Below, in pieces: positions 24,572-31,795 of a DNA stretch of 64,000 nt. Made by a program: the position numbers and the translations under genes. The stretch spans positions 62,001 to 126,000 of the forward strand of contig NZ_VZZK01000014.1 in assembly GCF_008806385.1 (NCBI RefSeq). Reading direction: 5' to 3'. The DNA comes from Methylobacterium soli. GTDB taxonomy: Bacteria > Pseudomonadota > Alphaproteobacteria > Rhizobiales > Beijerinckiaceae. Within the stretch, counting starts at the first letter, position 1, and every line of letters starts with the position of its first letter. Below the pieces are notes generated by a model. It saw only the letters and a list, made by a program, of their open reading frames with translations, was not told the DNA's origin and searched no databases.

Positions 24572-27187
24572 TTAGAGGGGCGACAACAGCGCCAGTCCAG
24601 TGTAGACGCTGCCCTTGTTCGTATGACGCTTGCTAAAGCCTCGCTCGCTCAGTTGGCGCCCGAATGCTTGGCGGCTCACCGGCTTGAGGCCACATTCCAC
24701 CATCCACATCTTGTACTCGCCGTACAACTCCTGTCCCGAGCACTCATGGATCACGCCCACAACCGTGTGTTCGCCCAAGAATTCACCAAGGACATCTTGG
24801 TCGGCTGCGTACTCGCGGCTGGCGTCCTTCATTACCCTCGGGGTGTCCGCGGTAAGACCCTTCTCCTGCCAAGCCTTGCAGCCTTCGGCGGCCCACGCGA
24901 GGATGTGAGGAAGCTCGGTTAGCAGCTTCTCAGGCAGGTGCGGATCCTTCTCCTCGTCTCGGAAGGTACGATTGAACGGCAGCAGGCGCACTCGGCGCCA
25001 GATGGCGTAGTCGGTACCACTAATGCGCGGCCGGTAGTTGCCGGCAATGAACAGCTTGCCAACAGGCTCAAAAGTGAACTCGTCCTTGTAGAGCTTGCGG
25101 GCGTTCTGCGGATCGCCGCCGGTCCAACCCTTCAGGAACTGCTCATCGAAAGCTGCGCCGGCCGACGTCTCACTGGCCAGTAAGAGGCGTGCGCCCGCCA
25201 GAGCGGCAACGTCCGGGCTTGCATCACCTGCACCGCGTTTCTGCTCCATGAGCGTAGTTGCGGCGACGGTCCGGCAGTACTCTCCAGAGAGCTGCTTCAG
25301 CACCTTGACCAGGACGCTCTTGCCGTTCGAGCCGCCGCCATGTGCGAAAATGAACAGCTGCTCGTTGTAGCAACCGGTCAGGCTATACCCGATGAAGCGC
25401 TTCACCCAGTCGATCAGCTCCTCATCGTTGATGAACACTTCGCCGATGAACTTCTTCCAGCCTGTGGCCTTGCTTGCATCGCCGAGCGCAGCGACGCCCA
25501 AGGAGCGCGTGATGTAGTCCTCGCGGATCGCCGGCCGGCACAAGCCGGTGCGCAGGTCCAACACCTGGCTCGCACCATCGATACCAACCAGCATGGGATT
25601 GCCGTCAATGGTGGACAGGGGCAGGCGCAGCTCAGCAACATCTTTCAACAGATCGGCCACGTTCCGTATTGTCTTGGCCGACTGGGATGTTCGAGCCCAC
25701 TTCAGGAACAGCTCGGCCTGTTCGAAATGCTCCGAGCCTTCTTCGTAAATCTTGGTCGCAAGGTCTCGCACCTTGCCGCGCAGAACGGACCCATCAACGT
25801 CCCACAACCACTTCTGCCCGGACCAGTGCAGCCACGCCTCTAGCTCTGGCACAAAGCGGATGTTGTTGCCGTGCGCGATCACCATCCGGTAGCAGTTTCC
25901 GGTTTCGGTGAGGGGGGCCACGCCGTTGATACCGTCGCGGGCGTCAGCGCCGATCGGCATCACCACTCGCCTGGTCTGTATGTCCTGCTCGATATGAATG
26001 ATCTCAGCGCCAGCAGAAGGGCCACTCTCGGCAGCTGAGGCGCAGGGCACCTCGGTGATGTAACCAGGGATCTCCTCATTTGCCGGAGCCAAGCGCTCAC
26101 CATCCCAGGGGGCGACCTCCGTCTCGCTCTCCGTGGCTAGCTCGGGCTCGGCAGGGACGTAATCGTTCTCTATGGCCGTGGCAAAGCGCGTGGCGACGGC
26201 TTCTGCACCCTGGCGAGAGTGCAGATCGTTGAAGTCAGTGGGGCGACCTTCTTCATCAGCTGCGAAGGGAGGGAAGGCCACAAGACCGCGCACCGAGGCA
26301 GCTGCCCTCCTGGCATAATGGAGGCCGGGATTGGCAATGGGGCCAGTGGCCCACTGATCGTTGTCTGCAGCAATGATGATGATGGCCTCAGGCTGGCTCT
26401 CGCGAAGCGGATCGGCCACTGCCAGGAGGTTGCCAGAGTCGAATGCGACCAGCACCATGTGGCCAGTGGCCTTGTAAATGCTCGCGCCAGTAGCGAAGCC
26501 TTCGCAGACGACGAATACCTTGCGCCCCTCGTGCGTCTGCGGCTTTCCGATCGGGAAGAACAGGCCCTGCTTGGCGCCGTCTCTCAGGTAATCCTTATCG
26601 CGGCCACCCATCAGTTTGCCTGGCAATATCGCTTGCAGGCTGCGGATGTTGCGCGACTTGTCCATCAGCGGGACCAGCAGCGCCTGCTCAGTGACGACAC
26701 GAATTTCGCCGGTGTCCTGATTGGTCACCTCCCAATTGCCCTGACGGATGCCGTAAGCCTTAATGCCTTTGCGCACCAAATAGGGATGATCGTCGGTCGC
26801 AGGCTTGGCTGCCGCCCAGATGAAAGCGGCGCGATCAGCAGCAACAGCGCGCCGTTGCTGCTCTGCCTGCTCGCGTTCGGCCTTCTTCCGAGCCCACTCC
26901 TCCTTCTGCGCTTTCTTCTCGGCGGCAGTCATGGGCTTGATCTTCACATCAGCCTTGAATGTGAAGGCGTGGCCAGCGAAACGCTTGTTGCAGCCGAACT
27001 TACCGGCGGGACGGGCATCATCGTGCAGGATGGCCCATCCGTTCTTGCTGCCCTGACGGTCACCCTTGACGTAATAACGGTGAAGCTTGCCGTCCGCGAT
27101 CAGCTCGCCGTCAATCTCGATGCCCTCGGCTGCCATGGCTCCGACGAACTGATCGATGGCGCTGCGTCCATTAATGGCCAGGCTCAT
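24572..27187 (-). CDS. P4-type phage/plasmid primase-helicase
   Basis: The product has 871 aa. The N-terminus (residues 1-90) is a small domain found before Toprim-type primases. Residues about 215-340 contain KVFVVCEGFATGASIYKA and IIIIAADNDQW, a Toprim-like primase core, then FNDLH. The C-terminal half is an SF3/D5 helicase: Walker A is GGGSNGKSVLVK near residue 615 and LLLASET is the Walker B region near 665. GWTGGDP and KLFIAGNYRPRISGTDYAIW are typical of the family. It would prime and unwind DNA for replication of the element. The start overlaps the stop of the preceding gene (ATGA). Confidence 0.88.
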   Translation of the reverse strand: MSLAINGRSAIDQFVGAMAAEGIEIDGELIADGKLHRYYVKGDRQGSKNGWAILHDDARPAGKFGCNKRFAGHAFTFKADVKIKPMTAAEKKAQKEEWARKKAEREQAEQQRRAVAADRAAFIWAAAKPATDDHPYLVRKGIKAYGIRQGNWEVTNQDTGEIRVVTEQALLVPLMDKSRNIRSLQAILPGKLMGGRDKDYLRDGAKQGLFFPIGKPQTHEGRKVFVVCEGFATGASIYKATGHMVLVAFDSGNLLAVADPLRESQPEAIIIIAADNDQWATGPIANPGLHYARRAAASVRGLVAFPPFAADEEGRPTDFNDLHSRQGAEAVATRFATAIENDYVPAEPELATESETEVAPWDGERLAPANEEIPGYITEVPCASAAESGPSAGAEIIHIEQDIQTRRVVMPIGADARDGINGVAPLTETGNCYRMVIAHGNNIRFVPELEAWLHWSGQKWLWDVDGSVLRGKVRDLATKIYEEGSEHFEQAELFLKWARTSQSAKTIRNVADLLKDVAELRLPLSTIDGNPMLVGIDGASQVLDLRTGLCRPAIREDYITRSLGVAALGDASKATGWKKFIGEVFINDEELIDWVKRFIGYSLTGCYNEQLFIFAHGGGSNGKSVLVKVLKQLSGEYCRTVAATTLMEQKRGAGDASPDVAALAGARLLLASETSAGAAFDEQFLKGWTGGDPQNARKLYKDEFTFEPVGKLFIAGNYRPRISGTDYAIWRRVRLLPFNRTFRDEEKDPHLPEKLLTELPHILAWAAEGCKAWQEKGLTADTPRVMKDASREYAADQDVLGEFLGEHTVVGVIHECSGQELYGEYKMWMVECGLKPVSRQAFGRQLSERGFSKRHTNKGSVYTGLALLSPL

Positions 27188-27588
27188 ACCGCCACCGCCT
27201 TACGGCCGCTGTGCAGCTCGGCGAAGCGGCCAACCAAGTCGAGGAGCTGGGCAAGGTCGTCTACCGGGTAGGAGTTGCCGGTTGTGGTGCAGGTCCACCA
27301 AATGGGAAGGCTGGTGGTCACGGCAGCCTGTGGAAGGGTCTTGAGCTTACGCACCAAGCCACGGGACGGGCCGGCAACCTGAAAGCTTTGCTGAGATGCC
27401 GGGCCCCGAACATGACACAGAGCCAAGGTCCGGCCAGCGAAAAACTGGATAACATCGCGGAGAAAATCCGCTTCACCTGTGGTCCAATCCTCCGACGCAG
27501 GGCGAGCCTCGGCAGAAGAAATTACTTGCGATGCACTGGAGTTGATGCCAATAATATCGGCGTTGTTATACATATTTGCGGTGGTCAT
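27184..27588 (-). CDS. Hypothetical protein coupled to primase
   Basis: The product has 134 aa with no recognised domain. LPIWWTCTTTGNSYPVDDLA is its most distinctive part. It overlaps the primase start by four bases and so is translationally coupled to it. It may modulate replication; this is inferred from context. Confidence 0.5.
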   Translation of the reverse strand: MTTANMYNNADIIGINSSASQVISSAEARPASEDWTTGEADFLRDVIQFFAGRTLALCHVRGPASQQSFQVAGPSRGLVRKLKTLPQAAVTTSLPIWWTCTTTGNSYPVDDLAQLLDLVGRFAELHSGRKAVAV

Positions 27589-27619
27589 ATCAGTGCGCCT
27601 GATGTGATGAAGTAAGTGA

Positions 27620-27660
27620 AGGGGTCTGGATGCGGGTGGAGCCGTGTTCAGACCCTTTTG
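27620..27660. terminator. Hairpin between AlpA-like gene and primase operon
   Basis: AAGGGGTCTG at 27620-27629 pairs with CAGACCCTT at 27650-27658 with one bulged G. T-runs are better on the plus side (TTTTGCGTTTT). It may separate the AlpA-like transcript from the primase operon. Confidence 0.4.
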
Positions 27661-27672
27661 CGTTTTGGGGTG

Positions 27673-27864
27673 TTACTTCGCGCATGCCTGTGCCTCTCGT
27701 AGATTGAGCACGGCTTGGAGGGTGGACTCACGCCATCCAACAATGCGGGTGGAGATCTTCAACGGACGGGGTAGCCGCCCGTCTGCAATCATGCGGTCCA
27801 GGGTTGAGGTACCTACGCTCAGGAAAGCGGCGGCCTCGGCACGGCGGATCAGTCTGTCATTCAT
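27673..27864 (-). CDS. AlpA-family transcriptional regulator
   Basis: The product has 63 aa. RLIRRAEAAAFLSVGTSTLD is the HTH, followed by RMIADGRLPRPLKIS and VGWRESTLQAVL, the complete AlpA pattern. AGGTG precedes the ATG. AlpA proteins activate integrase or excision genes in P4-like elements; here the probable targets are the primase operon downstream and its own promoter, which carries an inverted repeat. Confidence 0.8.
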   Translation of the reverse strand: MNDRLIRRAEAAAFLSVGTSTLDRMIADGRLPRPLKISTRIVGWRESTLQAVLNLREAQACAK

Positions 27865-27892
27865 GTTTCACCTGCGAGTTGGGTTCATGTGG

Positions 27893-27989
27893 GGCCATTG
27901 AGCCGTCTATTTCGCAGATGATCAATAGTTGGCACGGACGTTGCTAAAGACTATACGTCCCGAATTTGAGTAATGGCTCAATGTTGGCC
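27893..27989. promoter_or_regulatory. Inverted repeat upstream of AlpA-like gene
   Basis: GGCCATTGAGCC at 27893-27904 is repeated in inverse orientation as GGCTCAATG-TT-GGCC at 27975-27989. The pair lies just upstream of the AlpA-like start at 27864. Autoregulatory operators are the likely reading. Confidence 0.4.
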
Positions 27990-28138
27990 GTAAAAATCTG
28001 AGCGCAAAATATTTTTATGGAGATTTTCGATCGGTTGGCCGGCCGTCTCATCGAAACAGCCGATTCGATCATGAGCAATGTCGTGACAGCATATTGAAGC
28101 TGTCGGCAACGACGAACCTCGTTTCAACTTGTGCAAAT

Positions 28139-28180
28139 AAGCCCGCCCCCAGTGTGGTCGTAACATTCCGGGGCGGGCTT
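28139..28180. terminator. Strong bidirectional-looking terminator 1
   Basis: AAGCCCGCCCC (28139-28149) pairs perfectly with GGGGCGGGCTT (28170-28180), followed on the plus strand by TCTTTTGG and on the minus strand by ATTTG. It lies downstream of the minus-strand operon ending at 28273. The 150 bases to its left hold no gene I can support. Confidence 0.65.
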
Positions 28181-28219
28181 TCTTTTGGACGCAATGAAAG
28201 CAAGTCGTGCAGACATGAC

Positions 28220-28262
28220 AAAGCCGCCCCAGGTCCAGTGTCCTCGGAGCGGCTTTTTTTTG
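28220..28262. terminator. Terminator 2 directly after the small membrane protein gene
   Basis: AAAGCCGC (28220-28227) pairs with GCGGCTTT (28249-28256), followed on the plus strand by a T-run. On the minus strand the stem is followed by TGTCATG, so plus-strand termination is favoured, yet it sits 11 bases after the minus-strand stop. Together with terminator 1 it isolates the operon from the AlpA-like gene. Confidence 0.6.
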
Positions 28263-28272
28263 CCTGGCAGAC

Positions 28273-28407
28273 TCAGGCGAAGAAGCGAGCGGGGAATACG
28301 ATCAGGCAACCCAGCGTGAAGGCGCCCAGCGGGGTCAAGGTGACGATCAGGGCTTGAGCCGGTGTCAGCAGCTGCACGTCGCGGCGCAGGGCCGCCAACA
28401 CGCTCAC
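28273..28407 (-). CDS. 44-aa single-pass membrane protein
   Basis: A short frame starts GTG at 28405-28407, overlapping the TGA of the upstream gene, and ends TGA at 28273-28275. It encodes a charged N-terminus (RRDVQ), then a hydrophobic span (ALIVTLTPLGAFTLGCLIVF) and a short PARFFA tail. Four-base overlap, hydrophobicity and the terminator right after it argue that it is translated. It could be a holin-like or membrane-anchoring peptide; function is not shown. Confidence 0.5.
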   Translation of the reverse strand: MSVLAALRRDVQLLTPAQALIVTLTPLGAFTLGCLIVFPARFFA

Positions 28408-28697
28408 AGGGCCTCTCCGAAATGCTCAGCGATCGTTTGCGGCACGGCCCGGTAGCCCTTGCCGTGCACCAGCTCGCCAGCAGCGTTGCGCACTACGGCG
28501 CCGAGACCTGGCCGACCGCGTTTCGTCGTGGATCGCTCAACCGTGCACCCGTGCGCCTCTGCGATCTCGGCAGCCCGCTTCCACGCAGCAGGGGAGTTCG
28601 CGGCCTGCATTCGCTCCAGGAGCGCCATCGTCTCGGCTTGCTCGTCCAGCGTTGGCGTGGGGACGATGCCCGCTAGGCTCACGAATTGATCAGACAT
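28404..28697 (-). CDS. Hypothetical protein (97 aa)
   Basis: The ATG at 28697 (MSDQFVSLAGIVPTPTLDEQ) has GGAGG upstream. The body is helical and basic (AAWKRAAEIAEAHGCTVERS). It overlaps the gene before and after it, forming a tight three-gene operon. No family is recognised. Confidence 0.5.
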   Translation of the reverse strand: MSDQFVSLAGIVPTPTLDEQAETMALLERMQAANSPAAWKRAAEIAEAHGCTVERSTTKRGRPGLGAVVRNAAGELVHGKGYRAVPQTIAEHFGEAL

Positions 28698-28986
28698 TCT
28701 CGCGTACCTCCCGGCGGCCCAGCTCACCAAGCTCGTAGGCAGCGATGACGGCCTCGAAGGATTCGAACCGCGAGGCGATCACACGCCCTGAGTAGGCCCG
28801 GCGCACAACCAGACCAGCGATACTGGGTTCGATGACACAGCCTTCGCGCCAGGCAAGGCAGCGAGCGCGGCGCTCGGCGTTACCGTTCGGCACGGGCTTG
28901 CCATTCACGCGCACGGTAACGGTGAGTCCTGGTGCGCAATAGGTTGGTGAGGTGTTTTGAAGCTGGGGAGTCTGCTGGTACAGCAT
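28690..28986 (-). CDS. Hypothetical protein (98 aa), first gene of operon
   Basis: The ATG at 28986 (MLYQQTPQLQNTSPTYCAPG) has GGAG upstream. The segment LTVTVRVNGKPVPNGNAERR and ASRFESFEAVIAAYELGELG suggest a small mixed fold. The promoter region upstream contains one of two matched 25-bp operators. Function is unknown. Confidence 0.5.
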   Translation of the reverse strand: MLYQQTPQLQNTSPTYCAPGLTVTVRVNGKPVPNGNAERRARCLAWREGCVIEPSIAGLVVRRAYSGRVIASRFESFEAVIAAYELGELGRREVRENV

Positions 28987-29020
28987 GGATGGATCTCCGA
29001 TAGCGCCGGTGTTGGCTAGT

Positions 29021-29045
29021 GTGCACATTGTATGTAATTGTGCAC
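29021..29045. promoter_or_regulatory. 25-bp operator, copy 1
   Basis: This site reads GTGCACATTGTATG then TAATTGTGCAC. Its reverse complement matches the site at 29175-29199 at 22 of 25 positions. Each half is also an inverted repeat of GTGC(A/G)CA. It lies just upstream of the minus-strand operon start at 28986. Confidence 0.65.
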
Positions 29046-29174
29046 AGCTATAAAAGTATTTTGATTGATATCGGCGATATGACGATAAATTTATTTGATC
29101 AATCGGACCGAAATACTCGTATTGATCGATCGGTATGCGGCAAAAACTCTCCGACGAGCGGTCTATAACTCAAT

Positions 29175-29199
29175 GTGCGCAATGACATACAATGTGCGC
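29175..29199. promoter_or_regulatory. 25-bp operator, copy 2
   Basis: GTGCGCAATGACATAC followed by AATGTGCGC is the inverted partner of copy 1, 154 bp away centre to centre. It precedes the RHH gene at 29228. The AT-rich 130 bp between the copies probably holds the divergent promoters. Confidence 0.65.
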
Positions 29200-29227
29200 A
29201 TAACGAACTTACGCGAGAAATACCCTG

Positions 29228-29410
29228 ATGAACAAAGACCAGACCGCTCCACGTGATGCGGCATTGTCAATCCGAGTTCCGGCGGCATTAGCAGAGCGCA
29301 TCGAGAGCCATCGCCAGCGACGGGAGAAGGCCTCGGGCCTGCCCGTGACAAGGGCAACCGCGGCAATCGAAGCTCTTTCAACGGGGCTGGACCAGCTAGA
29401 GAAGATGTAA
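29228..29410 (+). CDS. Small RHH-type regulator (60 aa)
   Basis: SIRVPAALAERIESHRQRRE and LPVTRATAAIEALSTGLDQL match the beta-strand and two helices of a ribbon-helix-helix repressor. The ATG at 29228 is nine bases after a GAGAAA sequence. It is transcribed divergently from the 28986 operon, with matched operators on both sides. It is therefore the best candidate for the protein that binds them and controls both directions. Confidence 0.6.
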   Translation: MNKDQTAPRDAALSIRVPAALAERIESHRQRREKASGLPVTRATAAIEALSTGLDQLEKM

Positions 29411-29488
29411 AGCAGAAGGCGCTGCCATCCATGTTCCAGCATGGATGGCAGCTACACCAACGGCGAAAACCTAGGGAGGTCCGCCGAG

Positions 29489-29638
29489 ATGCAATCCAAT
29501 GTTAACACGGTCACCGTTGCCCTCATCGATCAACTTGGCCAGCTGCTGGCCATGATCATCTTGCCCGCGTCCGCGAAGGTTGCGGATCTTGAAAAGCTCA
29601 GGGAGTTTGGAGCCTGTCGCGCGGAGGTGATGCAGTGA
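29489..29638 (+). CDS. Small hypothetical protein (49 aa)
   Basis: The ATG at 29489 has GGGAGG upstream. The product (MQSNVNTVTVALIDQLGQLL and on) is weakly hydrophobic. A 16-codon ORF (29635-29685) overlaps its stop with its own GGAGG. The small gene is plausible but unproven. Confidence 0.4.
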   Translation: MQSNVNTVTVALIDQLGQLLAMIILPASAKVADLEKLREFGACRAEVMQ

Positions 29639-29685
29639 ACGCTGGAGCAGCAGTTCTGGCGTTGAGGCTTGATCCTTTCAGGTAA

Positions 29686-30123
29686 CGACCCAGGAACATG
29701 GCTCGCCCGTGAGCTGTGTCGGACATTCACACAGCTCATCCAGGATCTGGCTCCGGTCTCTGCTCTATCTCGTTCAAGCGACGGCGGGCCATAACATTCG
29801 CTGTCGGTTGGTCGCGCACTACTACCTTCGCAACAGGCCCATTCAGCGGCGGGTCAACGTACTCGTTAGTCGTGTGCTTGCTGTTTTAAATATGTTTTAA
29901 AGTTTTAGACGAAAAAACACGCTATTTCCTCATACAGATCAGGTACTTACAAGCGAGGCCGGTGGGCAATGCACGCGGTTTGGTGGGTAATGCACGATTT
30001 CGGGTGGGTAAAGCGACGTTCGAAGGTGGGTAAAGCACGACCTGGGACGCTTACTCGTCGCTCTGGCAGTCACCGAGAGGCCATAAGCATCATAAGCCTT
30101 CCCCTCATCGTGCATTACCCACC
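29686..30123. other. Iteron-type replication origin with AT-rich element
   Basis: Four direct iterons of about 21 bp begin GGTGGG at 29961, 29982, 30003 and 30025 (GGTGGGTAATGCACG and variants). A fifth lies inverted at 30109-30123. Upstream, GTTTTAAA at 29883, GTTTTAAA at 29894 and GTTTTAGA at 29902 form an AT-rich unwinding-like element. A perfect hairpin (GAGCTGTGT/ACACAGCTC) sits at 29711-29737. The iterons directly follow the repA gene, so they are the probable RepA binding sites. The 29700-29880 stretch holds no convincing gene. Confidence 0.75.
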
Positions 30124-31080
30124 CCGGCCAGCTGCTTCTGAGCAGCCGCGGTAAGTCGCCACAAGGATCGGCCCATCCTGCCCTGCCGCCTCTTTGAGTG
30201 TGTACTCCGGCAGCTCATCCTCAGCGATTAGGCCGCGCAGCGTGCGGTTGAACTCCTTCTGGGTACCGGAGGATCCCGAACGCTCAAACAAGAGAGCGAA
30301 GCTCCAGCTGGCAGACGTTCGACCCGCAGCACGCCGGAACAGTCTGTAGAGGAACCGACCGATTCCGCTCTGGATGAGGAAGTAGTCCTCGTGAACCGTT
30401 AGCACACCCGGCTTCTCGCACTCTACCACCTCACGGTAGATCCAGACCGGCACGTCGAACTCCAGCGCGCCGATCCGATCGGTGCTCTCGCCACTGAAAA
30501 CACCAACACGGCTCAGCAGCGGCTCAGCTTCCATCTCCAGCCTGCCACTCTTGGATTTGCGATCCACGGTGATGGTGGTGGTGCCCAACCGACGCAGGGC
30601 CTCGCGGATCCACTGGTACTGGTCACCTCCTCCGCTGCGACGGCAGAAGCTCAGCACCTCACTGGCGTGCGGGCGTATCGTGCGGCTGGGCTTAGGCCCC
30701 TTGCCGGCCCTCCAACGATTGGCAGCCTCTGTCAGTTGGCTGATCGCCAGGAGCACGATGTCGAAGTCCCAGGCAGTCGCCATACCCATCGGCCCACCGG
30801 TGACCTGCACGGTCCCATCTGGCAGCCGGTAGGTGATGATGCCGCTTGCCCGCGTGACGCGCTTGCTGAGGCGGAAGAGCGCGACGTCCATGGTGCCGCG
30901 AACGTCCTTGCCGGCGACATCCGCGATAAAGAGAGTGAACAGATCGCGCTGAGAATCGTCCTTTGGCGGCGTCCTTAGCGCAGCTGGTGCCCCCCGCTTG
31001 GCGCGGCTAGCCTGCAGCCGGGCCATCGCCGAACGAGGCGTGCTTGGATCGGCCTCATGCCCCGCGTTACGGCCATCCAC
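30115..31080 (-). CDS. repA: Replication initiator protein A (RPA/RepA family)
   Basis: The product has 321 aa, starting with GTG at 31080 that overlaps the TAG of the upstream AlpA-like gene. The RPA-family pattern is clear: DLFTLFIADVAGKDVRGTMD near residue 43, SKRVTRASGIITYRLPDGTV, then ATAWDFDIVLLAISQL and SEVLSFCRRSGGGDQYQWIR. The C-terminal half has FLYRLFRRAAG and FALLFERSGSSGTQKEF, as in plasmid RepA proteins with two winged helices. Its TAA stop is formed inside the inverted fifth iteron. It would bind the iterons and recruit host replication proteins. The size and motifs are normal for the family. Confidence 0.88.
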   Translation of the reverse strand: MDGRNAGHEADPSTPRSAMARLQASRAKRGAPAALRTPPKDDSQRDLFTLFIADVAGKDVRGTMDVALFRLSKRVTRASGIITYRLPDGTVQVTGGPMGMATAWDFDIVLLAISQLTEAANRWRAGKGPKPSRTIRPHASEVLSFCRRSGGGDQYQWIREALRRLGTTTITVDRKSKSGRLEMEAEPLLSRVGVFSGESTDRIGALEFDVPVWIYREVVECEKPGVLTVHEDYFLIQSGIGRFLYRLFRRAAGRTSASWSFALLFERSGSSGTQKEFNRTLRGLIAEDELPEYTLKEAAGQDGPILVATYRGCSEAAGRGG

Positions 31081-31301
31081 TATGCCGCCGCCTGATCGCG
31101 CTGGGCGATCCGTTGCGCGATCCAAGCCTGAACCTCATGCTCAGGCCACGCTACCGGTGAGTTCGGGCTGTCTCCGAGGCGAACCTGCTTCGGGAAGCTT
31201 CCCTCGGCGATCAAGTTGTAGAGGTGAGCGCGTTTGAGCCCAACCAGGCTCTCGACCGCGGCGAGGCGTAGGAGGCGGGTAGGCGCAATGGTCTGCTGCA
31301 T
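31080..31301 (-). CDS. AlpA-family regulator upstream of repA
   Basis: The product has 73 aa. RLLRLAAVESLVGLKRAHLY is the HTH, with NLIAEGSFPKQVRLG and PVAWPEHEVQAWIAQR completing the AlpA pattern. Its stop overlaps the repA start, so it controls repA synthesis by coupling and probably by DNA binding. It is a second AlpA-like protein, distinct from 27673-27864. Confidence 0.8.
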   Translation of the reverse strand: MQQTIAPTRLLRLAAVESLVGLKRAHLYNLIAEGSFPKQVRLGDSPNSPVAWPEHEVQAWIAQRIAQRDQAAA

Positions 31302-31656
31302 GTGGTCTCCAGAGCTTTGTCTAATGCTCCAGAGTGTACCCTGCCGTTGGTTTGGTACGCACGTCGTGCTCGATGTCCCGGCGCTTCTCCGTGTGCCACC
31401 GATCGCCTTGCAACCACCAGCGAGTGCCTGATCTTTACCGCGTCACCCGGAACAGATTTCTGCCATCCTCGGAGGGCCGAATTTAGCGGTACCCGGCGGG
31501 CAGAGTCAGCACGTCGCACGCCGATGCGGTGGATCGAGTGCGCGCTTGGCGTCGACCTGAACCGTGGTGTCGCGTACAGGCGAGGAACCGGCTTCTCGGA
31601 AGCGTGCGAGCCGGCAGGGGGGACCAGAGGGGGGGGCCGGAAGCCCCGAAAAAGAA
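31302..31656. other. Intergenic boundary between replicon arm and chromosome
   Basis: I see no gene in these 355 bases. The ORFs here lack ribosome-binding sites and family features. The switch to chromosomal sequence occurs within it. No integrase gene and no repeat of the tRNA 3' end was found. Confidence 0.4.
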
Positions 31657-31682
31657 AAAGCCCTGAATTCTCAGGGCCTTGA
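31657..31682 (-). terminator. Terminator of tRNA-Ser
   Basis: On the minus strand AAGGCCCTGAG pairs with its complement around GAATTC and is followed by TTTTTCTTTTT. It lies ten bases after the tRNA 3' end, so the tRNA keeps its own terminator. Confidence 0.75.
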
Positions 31683-31691
31683 ACGGGTAGT

Positions 31692-31783
31692 TGGCGGAGA
31701 CGGAGGGATTCGAACCCTCGAAGCCCGTTTCCGGGCTTGCTCATTTAGCAAACGAGTGCCTTCAGCCGCTCGGCCACGTCTCC
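31692..31783 (-). tRNA. tRNA-Ser (anticodon GCU)
   Basis: The minus strand begins GGAGACGTGGCCGAGCGG and ends in GGGTTCGAATCCC, CGTCTCC and GCCA. The acceptor arms pair fully, the T-loop GTTCGAATCC is standard, and a long variable arm (AAGCCCGGAAACGGGCTT) marks a class II tRNA. The anticodon loop TTGCTAA gives GCU, which reads serine AGC/AGU codons. CCA is encoded. It lies directly after the glycosyltransferase gene on the same strand. Confidence 0.95.
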
Positions 31784-31795
31784 ACGTCCCTGGCT

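Noticed and set aside
26219..27271. 350-aa plus-strand ORF opposite the primase gene
   Set aside because: No ribosome-binding site and no family features; it is a reverse reading of the Toprim region.
29709..29900. 63-aa plus-strand ORF in the origin region
   Set aside because: No ribosome-binding site, and it overlaps a hairpin and the AT-rich element.
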